From the NCBI RefSeq assembly GCF_014451325.2, contig NZ_JACSCH020000008.1:1-64000 (forward strand): a stretch of DNA of 64,000 bases. Direction: 5' to 3'. Below the pieces are notes generated by a model that saw nothing but the letters and a program-made list of their open reading frames with translations, searched no databases and was not told the DNA's origin. Source of the DNA: Streptomyces sp. CB02980. Lineage in GTDB: Bacteria > Actinomycetota > Actinomycetes > Streptomycetales > Streptomycetaceae. This document shows, in pieces, positions 44,430 to 53,467 of the stretch. How positions within the stretch are numbered: position 1 is the first letter of the stretch; each line of letters begins with the position of its first letter. A program made the translations under genes and the position numbers.

Positions 44430-46103
44430 ATGACCACACCCGTACCCCGCACCGGCAGACGCGGCAGCGTCTCACGGGGCCGTCCGTCCGGCCGCCGCCG
44501 CGCCGCGGCGGCCGCCCTCCTGACGACGGCCGCCCTCGTCGTGTCCTGCTCGGGACCGCCCAAGAACGGGGCGAGCACCGGCGGTGTCACCCTCTCGAAG
44601 ACCACGCCCGTCGCCAAGGGGGACATCGACTCCTTCACGTGGGCCGTGTACGCCGAGCCGCCGACGCTCGACTACACCGTGGCGTTCGACTACCCGCAGA
44701 ACACGATCCTCTCCAACGTCTGCGAGAGCCTGATGCGCTGGACGCCGGGCCTCACCCTCGAACCGGGGCTCGCCGAGAAGGCGACCAACCCCGACCCGAC
44801 CACCTGGGTGTACGACCTGCGGAGCGGGGTGCGCTTCCACGACGGCCGGACCATGAGCGCCGACGACGTCGTCTTCAGCCTCGGCCGGCAGCGGGACCCG
44901 GACAACGCGGCGGCCTGGGCGCAGAACTTCGAGAACGTCGCCTCCATACGGAAGACGGGCCCGCTCCAGGTCACCGTCAAGCTCAAGAAGCCCGACTCCC
45001 AGTTCCCCCAGTACATGGCGACGGCCGCCGGTGTGATCGCCTCCAAGGCCGGGGTCGAGGCGGCCGGCAAGAACTACGGCACCTCGGGCGGACTCGCCTG
45101 CACCGGACCGTTCTCCCTCGGCACCTGGAACAAGGGCCAGTCCGTCGAACTCGACCGCTTCGACGGCTACTGGGGGAAGAAGGCCAAGTCCGGCAAGGTC
45201 GTCTTCCGGTTCATGACCGACCCCTCCGCCCGTACGAACGCCATGCTCAGCGGCGAGGCCGACGGCGGCTACCTCATCCCGACGGAGAGCTACGGCCGCC
45301 TCAAGGGCAGCGGCGTCGGCACCCTCTACTTCGGCGAGGGCCTCAGCACCGTCAACGTCAACATCACGAACATGAAGGGCCCGCTCGGAGACGTCCGCGT
45401 CCGCCGCGCGCTCTCCCTCGCCCTGGACCGCTCCGGTTTCGTGAAGGCGGGACTCGGCGGCGCGGGCACCGTCACGAACTCGCTCACCACCCGCGCCGCC
45501 TGGGCGGCCGGCTCGGAGCCGACCAGGAAGAAGGCCCTCGACGGCCTCCCGCGGATCACGCCCGACATCGAGAAGGCCAAGGCGCTGATCAAGGAGGCGG
45601 GCGCCACCGGGAAGACCCTCACCGTCGCCACCAGCTCCATCGGCCAGGACGTCTCCCTGCTCGCCACCGCCGTACAGGCCGCAGGTGCCCGGATCGGTCT
45701 CGACATCCGGCTCAAGACCATCGCACCCAACGCGTTCACCGCCCTGTTCACCGACCCGGAGGCGCGCGAGGGCATCGACATGTTCCCGCTCACCTACTAC
45801 GACTCGATCACCGACCCGCTCGACCTGTTGCAGAACTTCAAGACCGGCGCCTACATGAACTTCGCCGGCTACAGCGACAGGACGTACGACGCGGGCGTCG
45901 CACGGGCGACCGCCGAGTACGACCCCGACAAGCGCCTGGCGATCGAGTCGGAGCTGCAGAAGCACGCCGTCGAGAACCTGCTGTGGATCCCGGTCGCCGA
46001 GTGGCCCACCGCCGTCTTCCTCAACAAGAGGATCACCGGCGCCCCCACCACGATCTCGTACATGTACTACCCGTGGGCCGCCGACGTGGGGGCCGCGCCG
46101 TGA
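44430..46103 (+). CDS. ABC transporter substrate-binding lipoprotein (SBP family 5)
   Basis: 557 residues. The N terminus is Arg-rich, followed by a hydrophobic stretch and lipobox VVSC, giving a lipid-anchored mature protein. The mature part is a family 5 solute-binding protein (Opp/Dpp/Nik type): LEPGLAEKATNPDPTTWVYDLR, GVRFHDGRTMSADDVVFSL, and VRRALSLALDRSGF are typical. Such proteins bind peptides, but also nickel, opines, polyamine-like or guanidino compounds. Context favours a guanidino or ureido ligand, or nickel for the urease. Its stop overlaps the next gene by 4 bp. Confidence 0.9.
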   Translation: MTTPVPRTGRRGSVSRGRPSGRRRAAAAALLTTAALVVSCSGPPKNGASTGGVTLSKTTPVAKGDIDSFTWAVYAEPPTLDYTVAFDYPQNTILSNVCESLMRWTPGLTLEPGLAEKATNPDPTTWVYDLRSGVRFHDGRTMSADDVVFSLGRQRDPDNAAAWAQNFENVASIRKTGPLQVTVKLKKPDSQFPQYMATAAGVIASKAGVEAAGKNYGTSGGLACTGPFSLGTWNKGQSVELDRFDGYWGKKAKSGKVVFRFMTDPSARTNAMLSGEADGGYLIPTESYGRLKGSGVGTLYFGEGLSTVNVNITNMKGPLGDVRVRRALSLALDRSGFVKAGLGGAGTVTNSLTTRAAWAAGSEPTRKKALDGLPRITPDIEKAKALIKEAGATGKTLTVATSSIGQDVSLLATAVQAAGARIGLDIRLKTIAPNAFTALFTDPEAREGIDMFPLTYYDSITDPLDLLQNFKTGAYMNFAGYSDRTYDAGVARATAEYDPDKRLAIESELQKHAVENLLWIPVAEWPTAVFLNKRITGAPTTISYMYYPWAADVGAAP

Positions 46104-47059
46104 ACTTCGCGAGATTCGCCGTCCGACGGGTGACGGAGATGGCCGTCACCCTCCTCGTGGCGTCGTTCGTGGTCTTCGGCGCGATGTACCTGGCGCCGGG
46201 CAGCCCCGCGAGCTTCCTGCTCTCGGGCCGCTCGGCCTCGCCGGAGGCGCTCGCCGCGATCAACGCCCAGTACCACCTGGACGACCCCTTCCTCGTCCGC
46301 TACCTCAGCTGGCTCGGGGACATGGTCCAGGGCGACTTCGGGCGGTCCATCACGTACCGCGTCGACGTGTCCCGGCTCCTCGCCGACCGGCTGCCGACCA
46401 CGCTGCTGCTGATCGCGATGGCGCTGGTCGTGGTCGTGGTCATCGGCCTGGTGCTCGGCTGGGTCTCCGCCGTACGCGGCGGGGCGACCGACTCCGCCGT
46501 CCTGGTCACCACGACGTTCGCCGTCGGCACCCCGTCGTTCGTCGCGGCCGTCCTGCTCCAGGCACTGTTCGCGGTGAAACTCGGCTGGTTCCCGAGCGGC
46601 GGCGCCGGCGACGGCTTCCTCGACACGCTCTGGCACCTGACCCTGCCGGCGATCGCGCTCGCGCTCTATCTGATCGGCATGCTCGCCCGGGTCACCCGCT
46701 CGGCGATGCTGGAGGCCCTCGACAGCGAGCACGTCACCGTGGCCCGCAGCCGGGGCGTCCCGGAGCGCCAGGTGATCCGCCGCCATGTGTTCCGCAACTC
46801 CCTCGGCACCGTCCTGACCACCGGCGGACTGATCGTCTCGACCCTGCTGGTCTGCACGATCCTCGTCGAGACCGCGTTCAGCATCGGTGGTATCGGTCAG
46901 CTCCTCGAGCTGTCCACGACCACCAAGGACTTCCCGACCGTCCAGGCCATCTCGCTGATCATCGTCGCCCTGTTCATGATCGTGAACCTCATCGTCGACC
47001 TGCTGCTCCCGCTGGTCGACCCGCGGATCACCCTCGGATCGAGGAGCTCCTCCGCATGA
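46100..47059 (+). CDS. ABC transporter permease (DppB/OppB type)
   Basis: 319 residues starting at GTG 46100, which overlaps the stop of the substrate-binding protein gene (GTGA). Six predicted helices. The N-terminal FARFAVRRVTEMAVTLLVASFVVFGAMYLAPG is typical of DppB, and the EAA-type loop MLEALDSEHVTVARSRGVPE contacts the ATPase. Coupled by a 4-bp overlap to the second permease. Confidence 0.92.
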   Translation: MNFARFAVRRVTEMAVTLLVASFVVFGAMYLAPGSPASFLLSGRSASPEALAAINAQYHLDDPFLVRYLSWLGDMVQGDFGRSITYRVDVSRLLADRLPTTLLLIAMALVVVVVIGLVLGWVSAVRGGATDSAVLVTTTFAVGTPSFVAAVLLQALFAVKLGWFPSGGAGDGFLDTLWHLTLPAIALALYLIGMLARVTRSAMLEALDSEHVTVARSRGVPERQVIRRHVFRNSLGTVLTTGGLIVSTLLVCTILVETAFSIGGIGQLLELSTTTKDFPTVQAISLIIVALFMIVNLIVDLLLPLVDPRITLGSRSSSA

Positions 47060-47910
47060 CCGCCGTCCTCACCCGAAGGCCCGGCCTCGCCAAGATCCGT
47101 ACGGCCCGGTCGCCGCTCCACCTCGTCTGTCTGGGCTTCGTCGTCCTCGTCGTCGCAGGGGCGCTCCTCGCCTCCTTCGTCGTGCCGTACGACCCCAACG
47201 CCGTCGACCTCGGCAACGCGCTCGCCGGCCCCTCCGCCGAGCACCTCCTCGGCGTGGACGCGGCAGGCCGCGACACCTTCTCCCGGCTGCTCCTCGGCGC
47301 CCGCACCTCGCTGCTCGGCCCGCTCGGGGTGGTCCTCTTCTCCACCGTCGCCGGTGTCGTGGTCGGCACGGCCGCGGCCTGGCGGGGCGGCTGGCTCGAC
47401 TCGGTCCTCTCCCGCAGCACCGAACTCGTCTTCGCCTTCCCCGGCATGCTGCTCGCGATCCTGATCATCTCGATCTACGGCGAGGGGCTCCTGGCCCCGG
47501 TCATCGCCCTCGCCCTCGCCTACCTGCCCTACGTCAGCAGGCTGACGCGCTCGCTGGTCCTCGCCGAACGCGAGCGTCCGTACGTCAGCGCCTATCTGGT
47601 CCAGGGGCACTCGGCGCTCCAGATCTGCCTGCGCCACATCCTCCCCAACATCGCCCCCATCGTCCTCGCCCAGTCCACCATCAACTTCGGCTACGCCCTC
47701 ATGGACCTCGCCGGCCTCTCCTTCCTCGGCCTGGGCGTACCGGCGCTCACCCCCGACTGGGGTCGGATGGTCTTCGACGGGCAGACGGCCGTCCAGCAGG
47801 GCTACCCGCTGTCCGCGATCCTGCCCAGTGTCCTGATCGTGCTCACCGTCGTCGCGTTCAACGTGGTCGGAGAGCGCTGGGCCGACCGCGTCGCCAGGAG
47901 AGACCGATGA
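47056..47910 (+). CDS. ABC transporter permease (DppC/OppC type)
   Basis: 284 residues. The N-terminal segment and AEHLLGVDAAGRDTFSRLLLGART are hallmarks of DppC; the cytoplasmic coupling loop is near ERPYVSAYLVQGHSALQICLRH. Six helices are expected. It pairs with the preceding permease to form the membrane channel, and its stop overlaps the first ATPase gene by 4 bp. Confidence 0.92.
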   Translation: MTAVLTRRPGLAKIRTARSPLHLVCLGFVVLVVAGALLASFVVPYDPNAVDLGNALAGPSAEHLLGVDAAGRDTFSRLLLGARTSLLGPLGVVLFSTVAGVVVGTAAAWRGGWLDSVLSRSTELVFAFPGMLLAILIISIYGEGLLAPVIALALAYLPYVSRLTRSLVLAERERPYVSAYLVQGHSALQICLRHILPNIAPIVLAQSTINFGYALMDLAGLSFLGLGVPALTPDWGRMVFDGQTAVQQGYPLSAILPSVLIVLTVVAFNVVGERWADRVARRDR

Positions 47911-48983
47911 ACACATCCGACAGGCCGGTGAACACGTCCGACGGGCCGGTGAACGCGTCCGACGGGCCGGTGAACCCGTCCGACGGGCCGGCGAGCACGT
48001 CCGACAGGCCGGCACTCGACATCCAGGGGCTCCGGATCACCCTGCCCGGCACGGCCCGACCCGTCCTCGACGGGATCGACCTCACCGTCGCCACCGGGGA
48101 GACCGTCGCGCTCGTCGGCGAGTCCGGCTCCGGGAAGAGCCTCACCTCACGCAGCGCCCTGCGCCTGCTGCCGCCGGGTGCCGTCACCGAGGGCACCGTC
48201 CTCGTCGACGGCCAGGACGTCCTCACCCTCGACGCCGACCGGCTGCGCGCACTGCGCACCGGCGCCGTGGCCATGGTCTTCCAGGACCCGCGGGCGGCCA
48301 TCAACCCGCTCCGGCGCATCGGCGACTTCCTCACCGAGAGCGTCCGGGCGACCAGGACGATGACCGCCGCGCAGGCGACCGCGCGCGCCGTCGAACTCCT
48401 CGAAGCGGTGGGTCTGGACGACACGGCGCTCGCCAAGTACCCCAGCCAGGTGTCCGGCGGCATGCTGCAACGGGTCATGATCGCGGCTGCGTTGATGGGC
48501 GACCCGACCCTGCTGCTCGCCGACGAGCCGACCACCGCCCTGGACGTCACCACGCAGGCCGAGGTCATCGCCCTCCTCGGCAGGCTGCGCGAGCGGTTCG
48601 GCACCGGGCTGCTGTTCGTCACCCACGATCTCGATCTCGCGGCCGCCATCAGCGACCGCGTGTACGTGATGTACGCCGGGCGGATCGCCGAGAGCGGACC
48701 GGCCGAAGAGATCTTCGCGCGGCCCCGCCACCCCTACACGGCCGCTCTCCTGGCCTCCACCCCCCGCCTGGAGAACCCGCGGGGGCGGCTCGCCGCCATC
48801 GACGGGCAGCCCCCCGACCTCCGGGTGGCGCTCACCGGCTGCGCCTTCGCCGCCCGCTGCGCGCTCGCCACCGAACTCTGCGACCAGCAGGCCCCGGTGT
48901 CGCTGCCCGCCCCGGGCCGGCCGGGACACCAGGCCGCCTGTCACCACAGCGACCGGCTCGAAGGGAGCGCCGTCGATGCCTGA
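47907..48983 (+). CDS. ABC transporter ATP-binding protein (DppD/OppD type)
   Basis: 358 residues. Walker A GESGSGKS, signature VSGGMLQRV, Walker B LLADEPTTALD and the H-loop HDLD are intact. The C-terminal OppD extension with the Cys-rich segment GCAFAARCALATELC is present and may hold an Fe-S cluster as in other OppD proteins. The first 35 residues are an unusual tandem repeat (NTSDGPV/NASDGPV/NPSDGPA) from a 24-bp-like DNA unit and precede the normal start of the domain at LDIQGLRI. The true start may be further downstream. Confidence 0.9.
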   Translation: MNTSDRPVNTSDGPVNASDGPVNPSDGPASTSDRPALDIQGLRITLPGTARPVLDGIDLTVATGETVALVGESGSGKSLTSRSALRLLPPGAVTEGTVLVDGQDVLTLDADRLRALRTGAVAMVFQDPRAAINPLRRIGDFLTESVRATRTMTAAQATARAVELLEAVGLDDTALAKYPSQVSGGMLQRVMIAAALMGDPTLLLADEPTTALDVTTQAEVIALLGRLRERFGTGLLFVTHDLDLAAAISDRVYVMYAGRIAESGPAEEIFARPRHPYTAALLASTPRLENPRGRLAAIDGQPPDLRVALTGCAFAARCALATELCDQQAPVSLPAPGRPGHQAACHHSDRLEGSAVDA

Positions 48984-49893
48984 GAACGCCAAGACCGCTG
49001 TGAACGCCGAGAACGCCGAGAACGCTGTGACCGCTGTGACCGCTGTGACCGCCGGGACCGCCGCGATGGACGCCGAGGACGCGCGGTACGGCGAGAACGC
49101 CGGCGACGTCCTGGTCGTCAGGGGCCTGCGCCGGAGCTACGGAGCCGTACGGGCCGTCGACGACGTGTCCTTCACGCTGCCGCACGGCGGGTCCCTGGGC
49201 ATCGTGGGGGAGTCCGGCTCGGGCAAGACCACCACGGCCCGGATCGTCGTCGGCCTGGAGAGGGCGGACGAGGGCGAGGTCCACGTACGAGGCCGGTCCC
49301 GGACCGTGCGACGCCGCGGCCGCGCGCAGCGCCTCGCCCGCGCCCGCGAGGTCCAGATGGTCTTCCAGGACCCCCTCCAGTCCCTCGATCCGCGAACCAG
49401 CGTCGACGCGGCCCTCCGCGAGACGCTACGGCTCCACTTCCCGGGGCGGGACCACGACCGGCGGGTGCGGGAACTGCTCGACCAGGTCGGCCTCGGGACG
49501 CGTGCCGCCGACGCGCTGCCCCGCCGGCTCTCGGGCGGCCAGCGGCAGCGCGTGGCCATCGCCCGTGCCCTCGCCGTGGAGCCGGCCGTCCTCGTACTGG
49601 ACGAGGCGGTCGCCGCGCTCGACGTGTCCGTACAGGCGCAGATCCTCAACCTGCTCGCCGACATCCGGGAGCAGACCTCGATCGGCTACCTCTTCATCAC
49701 CCATGATCTGGGCGTGGTCCGGTGCGTCACCGACGACGTCATCGTCATGCGTCACGGTGCGGTCGTGGAGGCGGGGCGGACCGCTGAGGTGCTCGCCGCG
49801 CCACAACACCCGTACACCCGGCTGCTCCTGGAGTCCGTGCCGCGCCCCGGCTGGGATCCGGAGCGGATCGCGGCCGCCCGCCGGGCGCTCTAG
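48976..49893 (+). CDS. ABC transporter ATP-binding protein (DppF/OppF type)
   Basis: 305 residues; it overlaps the previous gene by 8 bp. Walker A is GESGSGKT, the signature LSGGQRQRV, Walker B LVLDEAVAALD (DEA instead of DEP), H-loop HDLG. The N-terminal 40 residues (NAENAENAVTAVTAVTAGTA) are low complexity and encoded by an imperfect repeat. Last gene of the importer operon, followed by a hairpin. Confidence 0.9.
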   Translation: MPENAKTAVNAENAENAVTAVTAVTAGTAAMDAEDARYGENAGDVLVVRGLRRSYGAVRAVDDVSFTLPHGGSLGIVGESGSGKTTTARIVVGLERADEGEVHVRGRSRTVRRRGRAQRLARAREVQMVFQDPLQSLDPRTSVDAALRETLRLHFPGRDHDRRVRELLDQVGLGTRAADALPRRLSGGQRQRVAIARALAVEPAVLVLDEAVAALDVSVQAQILNLLADIREQTSIGYLFITHDLGVVRCVTDDVIVMRHGAVVEAGRTAEVLAAPQHPYTRLLLESVPRPGWDPERIAAARRAL

Positions 49894-49894
49894 G

Positions 49895-49933
49895 GGGTGT
49901 CCTGCCGATCAGGCCGGGCTCGCCAGGACACCC
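49895..49933. terminator. Terminator between importer operon and TetR gene 4
   Basis: GGGTGTCCTG (49895-49904) pairs perfectly with CAGGACACCC (49924-49933). It separates convergent genes. No U tract. Confidence 0.7.
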
Positions 49934-49950
49934 GCTAGGGCGAGGCCGCC

Positions 49951-50589
49951 TCAGGCGCCGGCGGCGAGCGTGTGGACCAGGGTCCGGAGGACCGCCCCGG
50001 CGTCGACATCGGAGTCCAGGGACTCCACGGCGGCCAGACCGTCGACGGCCGCGGCGACGGCCTCGCCCAGCGGCCGGGGGTCGAGACCGCCACCGCGCTC
50101 GTCGGCGAGCACCTGGAACAGGGCGACGAAACAGGCGCGCCAGCGCCGGTACTCCGTCTCCAGGGACTCCCTGACCCGGTCGTCGTTCAACGCGTGCCAG
50201 TGCAGCGCGGAGTGGAGGTGGGCGAGGTCCGTCTTCTCCGGCCTGCCGAGCAGGTCGAGCACCCGCTCGGCGCGCTCGGCGAAGGTGCCGGGGGCGGCGA
50301 CCGCCTCCTCAAGGGGCGAGATCCACTCGGGTCGGATGTCCGCGACGACCGCGAGGACGAGGTCGGTCCTGTCCTGGAAGTGGTAGTGGCACATTCCGTG
50401 CGACACCCCGCAGAGCGCGGCCACGTTGCGGGTGGTGAACCGCTCGCTCAACTCGCCCGCGAGCAGCGTGCGGGCGGCCGCGATCAACCGGGCCCGGGTC
50501 TGCTCGCCCTTCACCGAGGCCCGTGACCGTGAGGCCGGGCGGGCCGGGGGAGCGATGGGGTTCGGAGAGTCCTTCGCGGATGCTGCCAT
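49951..50589 (-). CDS. TetR-family regulator (BetI-like)
   Basis: 212 residues, unlike the three paralogues further left. The helix-turn-helix is LSERFTTRNVAALCGVSHGM then CHYHFQDRTDLVLAVV. The ligand domain has a YRRWRACFVALFQVLADE segment typical of the BetI_C/TetR_C_6 group. The N-terminal 25 residues are Pro/Ser/Arg-rich. It is divergent from the Tat-exported agmatine deiminase gene, with a perfect 18-bp palindrome between them, so it very probably represses that gene. Confidence 0.88.
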   Translation of the reverse strand: MAASAKDSPNPIAPPARPASRSRASVKGEQTRARLIAAARTLLAGELSERFTTRNVAALCGVSHGMCHYHFQDRTDLVLAVVADIRPEWISPLEEAVAAPGTFAERAERVLDLLGRPEKTDLAHLHSALHWHALNDDRVRESLETEYRRWRACFVALFQVLADERGGGLDPRPLGEAVAAAVDGLAAVESLDSDVDAGAVLRTLVHTLAAGA

Positions 50590-50695
50590 GGCTTCACTCT
50601 AGCCAGGCTCCACCCCTGCCATCTGCGGGTTTCGATGCTTCGTACACCCGGTGGCGGACGAGCTCCAGCGGTTCCGGGCAATGCTGCGCACAATA

Positions 50696-50724
50696 TTGAC
50701 CGAGCGCTCGGTCAGTTTTACATT
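50696..50724 (+). promoter_or_regulatory. Promoter and 18-bp operator of the secreted agmatine deiminase gene
   Basis: TTGACC (50696-50701), a 17-bp spacer and TACATT (50719-50724) are a near-perfect promoter. The palindrome TGACCGAGCGCTCGGTCA (50697-50714) covers the -35 and most of the spacer. The arms begin TGAC/GTCA like the other sites but the core differs, matching the different type of TetR gene alongside. Confidence 0.82.
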
Positions 50725-50772
50725 TCTGGCCAACCGCGGACCCTCCGCGGGAAGTTGAAGCAGGAGGCACAA

Positions 50773-51915
50773 GTGAGCCGTCCCGAATCCAGCCGACACG
50801 CACGCAGTGGCCTGAGCCGCCGCGGATTCCTCGCCGCGGCCGGTCTGACCGCCGCCGGCGCCGCCCTCGCCACGACCCGCTTCCAGGCCGGGGCCGCCAC
50901 GGCCGCGGGCACCTTCCGGGTCCCGGTCGAGGACGTCCGCCACACCCGTACGTGGATGGCCTGGCCGGACAGCACGTCAATCTGGGGCAACAAGCTGAGC
51001 GGCGTCCAGGCGGACATCGCCCTGATCGCCCGCACCGTCGCGAAGTACGAGCCCGTCGTGATGTGCGCCAACTCCGGCAGCGCCGCCAAGGCCCGCCAGC
51101 TGTGCGGCTCCACGGTCACCGTCATCAGCACCATCCCCGTCGACGACTGCTGGATGCGCGACTCCGGGCCCGTGTTCCGTACCGACGGGGCCGGCGGCCT
51201 GGACGCGATCGGCCTCAACTTCAACGGCTGGGGCAACAAGCAGACCCACGCCAAGGACGCCCTCGTCGCCGGACGCGTCGCCTCGTACGCGGGCGTGCCG
51301 ATCACCTACGCCGACCTGGTCGGCGAGGGCGGAGCCATCGAGCAGGACGGCGCCGGCACCCTCATGGCCACCCGCAGCAGCCTCGTGAACCGCAACCGCA
51401 ACCCCGGGACGACGGAGCGGCAGCTGGAGGCCGCCATGTGCGCGGCGTACGGAGCCTCCAAGGTCATCTGGTTCGACGGCGTCAAGGGCCAGGACATCAC
51501 CGACGACCACGTCGACGCGACGTCCCGCTTCCTCGCCCCCGGCGAGGCCCTCGTCCAGATGCCGCTCGCGTCCGACAACGACGCCTACGCCCGGGACGCG
51601 CGCCAGCAGTTCAGCATCCTGTCCGCCTCGACGACCTCCAACGGCGTCCCGATGGACACGATGCGGCTCCAGGGCCCGGACTACAACAAGATCCGCTCCG
51701 CCAACCCGGAGTTCCTCGCCTCGTACGCCAACTTCTACCTCTGCAACGGCGCCGTCATCAGCGCCCACTTCGGCGACACCCGCGCGGACCAGGCGGCGAG
51801 GGCGACCCTGCAGAACCTCTACCCCGACCGGGTCATCGAGCAACTGAACATCGACCGCCTCGGCACCGGTGGCGGCGGCATCCACTGCGTCACCCAGCAG
51901 CAGCCCGTCCGCTAG
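50773..51915 (+). CDS. Agmatine deiminase family protein, Tat-secreted
   Basis: 380 residues starting at GTG 50773 with AGGAGG 5 nt upstream. The signal has twin Arg and a hydrophobic core (LSRRGFLAAAGLTAAGAALA) and no lipobox, so free secretion through Tat is predicted. Deiminase motifs: TWMAWPDSTSIWG, DDCWMRDSGPVF, NFNGWGNKQT, DDHVDATSRF and the catalytic GGGGIHCVTQQQP. It is more like the exported lipoprotein at 35522 than the cytosolic enzyme. Controlled separately by the BetI-like TetR. Confidence 0.9.
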   Translation: MSRPESSRHARSGLSRRGFLAAAGLTAAGAALATTRFQAGAATAAGTFRVPVEDVRHTRTWMAWPDSTSIWGNKLSGVQADIALIARTVAKYEPVVMCANSGSAAKARQLCGSTVTVISTIPVDDCWMRDSGPVFRTDGAGGLDAIGLNFNGWGNKQTHAKDALVAGRVASYAGVPITYADLVGEGGAIEQDGAGTLMATRSSLVNRNRNPGTTERQLEAAMCAAYGASKVIWFDGVKGQDITDDHVDATSRFLAPGEALVQMPLASDNDAYARDARQQFSILSASTTSNGVPMDTMRLQGPDYNKIRSANPEFLASYANFYLCNGAVISAHFGDTRADQAARATLQNLYPDRVIEQLNIDRLGTGGGGIHCVTQQQPVR

Positions 51916-51979
51916 CGAGCGGGCACGGCGGCCGAGGGCCGAAGCAGGCCCGCGGAGACCTCTGACGGGAGCTCATGTC

Positions 51980-52007
51980 GGCGCCCCTTCCTTGCCGGAG
52001 GGGCGCC
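51980..52007. terminator. Terminator after the secreted agmatine deiminase gene
   Basis: GGCGCCCCT (51980-51988) pairs with AGGGGCGCC (51999-52007) across a 10-nt loop, followed by GCTTCCTT. It lies between convergent genes. Confidence 0.65.
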
Positions 52008-52104
52008 GCTTCCTTGTCGGATCGCACGCGCCGAAGGGCGGATCGAGCAACGGGCTGAAGAGCGGGCGGACAGCGCGGGCGCCGTCGACGCCGTACGGCC
52101 GCCC

Positions 52105-53178
52105 TCAGGCTGCCACGTAGCGGAACTCCGGCCCGTACGCATTCCCACTGCCGTCGGGGAGTGCGCGTCGCATCAGGCTCTGTGCGGGCTCCTGTAGGCC
52201 GAACATCTCCCCCACGGCCTTGCCCAGCAGGACCTTCGCCTTCGCCGGAAGGTCCTGCTGCCAGGCCTGTTCCAGGAAGCCCAGCATCGCGCTGTAGGAG
52301 GTGTTGAAGCCGTCGAGGAGATTCCTCGTATCGACGTCGACCGCAGTGGGACCTTCCCTCGGCCAGCCCCCACTGGGCACGATTCCCATGGGGAGGGCGT
52401 GCGGCATCGGAATCTCCGCCCCCTGGAAGTCCCATTCGTCCGGATCGGTGGACACCTTGATCAGCTTGTGCCCGCGGTAGATCTCCCGGAAGACGTAGTA
52501 ATGGGCGAGCTCGCCGACCTCGCCCGGGTGCGGGTTCTCCGGCGACGCCGAAGTGCCCTCGCCCTGTTCCTTGATGACCGCGATGGCCGATTCGACGGCG
52601 GCCGGCGAGTCGAGGGCCACGACGTCGTTGCCCGAACCGTGGCCCGCAGCCATGATCTTGACGACCTGTCGGGCGCCCGTGATCAGCTCCGGGTGCTCAC
52701 GGAACACGTCGAGGATCGCGTTGTAGAAGGCACCGATCGACGTGGGTGGCGCCACGGCTTCCGCGAGCGGGTCGTCCGGCTCCTCGATCCGCGAGTACAT
52801 CTCGAGTGAATCCTTCGTCAGTCCGCTGAGAAAGACGGTGAGTTCAGGCCGTACCCCTCCCGGCAGCGGGCCCGGGTACTTCGGCACCGCCCCCTCGTCG
52901 GCGAGACGGGGAGCGCCGCCGATCGTGGTGAGCAGGTTGCAGGCGAGGCCCAGATGCGACATCTCGTCGAAGACGATCGCGTGCACGGCGTCGAAGACGT
53001 CTCCGCCGCTCGCGTCGTCGATCGACCACATGCCGCACAAGTACGGGGGAAGGGTGGCGAGTTCCAGCAGAATCGCCTGCTGTACCGCGTCCTTCAACCA
53101 GCCGGCGTCACGATGCTGGGCCGGCTGTTCCATCAGTTCGATGATCCGGTTGCTCTCGGTATGCAGAAGCGCGTTCAC
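52105..53178 (-). CDS. Ferritin-like diiron protein (VioB/iminophenyl-pyruvate dimer synthase-like domain)
   Basis: 357 residues, GTG start at 53178 with GGAGG 6 nt upstream. The N-terminal 230 residues are ferritin-like: ILLELATLPPYLCGMWSI, IVFDEMSHLGLACNLL and GELAHYYVFREIYRG supply the Glu and His residues of a diiron site. The family includes the ferritin-like domain found in VioB and many stand-alone actinobacterial proteins. The C-terminal part (about 260-357) has DLPAKAKVLLGKAVGEMFG. The reaction is unknown. It is divergent from the NlpC-like gene and may belong to the 52-64 kb island. Confidence 0.8.
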   Translation of the reverse strand: MNALLHTESNRIIELMEQPAQHRDAGWLKDAVQQAILLELATLPPYLCGMWSIDDASGGDVFDAVHAIVFDEMSHLGLACNLLTTIGGAPRLADEGAVPKYPGPLPGGVRPELTVFLSGLTKDSLEMYSRIEEPDDPLAEAVAPPTSIGAFYNAILDVFREHPELITGARQVVKIMAAGHGSGNDVVALDSPAAVESAIAVIKEQGEGTSASPENPHPGEVGELAHYYVFREIYRGHKLIKVSTDPDEWDFQGAEIPMPHALPMGIVPSGGWPREGPTAVDVDTRNLLDGFNTSYSAMLGFLEQAWQQDLPAKAKVLLGKAVGEMFGLQEPAQSLMRRALPDGSGNAYGPEFRYVAA

Positions 53179-53467
53179 CGCGTACCTCCTTCCGGGCGAG
53201 TTCCACCCGCGGAGCAGCCGCGAGCAGGAGGTCCGGGTGAGGGGTGAGGGGGAGGGAAAGGGGTTCGTTCTGCCGGCCCGCAGGGTGTGCTCGAAAGCGG
53301 TCTTCCGGTCTCCACAGTCACTTTCATGATACGGCGGAGGGCCGTTCCGGGCTCGCCGACAACCGTTCCCACCGGTGGCGCACGCAAGTGCTGAGGCGCA
53401 CGCTGAATCTGGGGCGGAATCGATGGCCATCGTGGCTGGGACTCGGGAACACCAGGAGGAGATCGAC

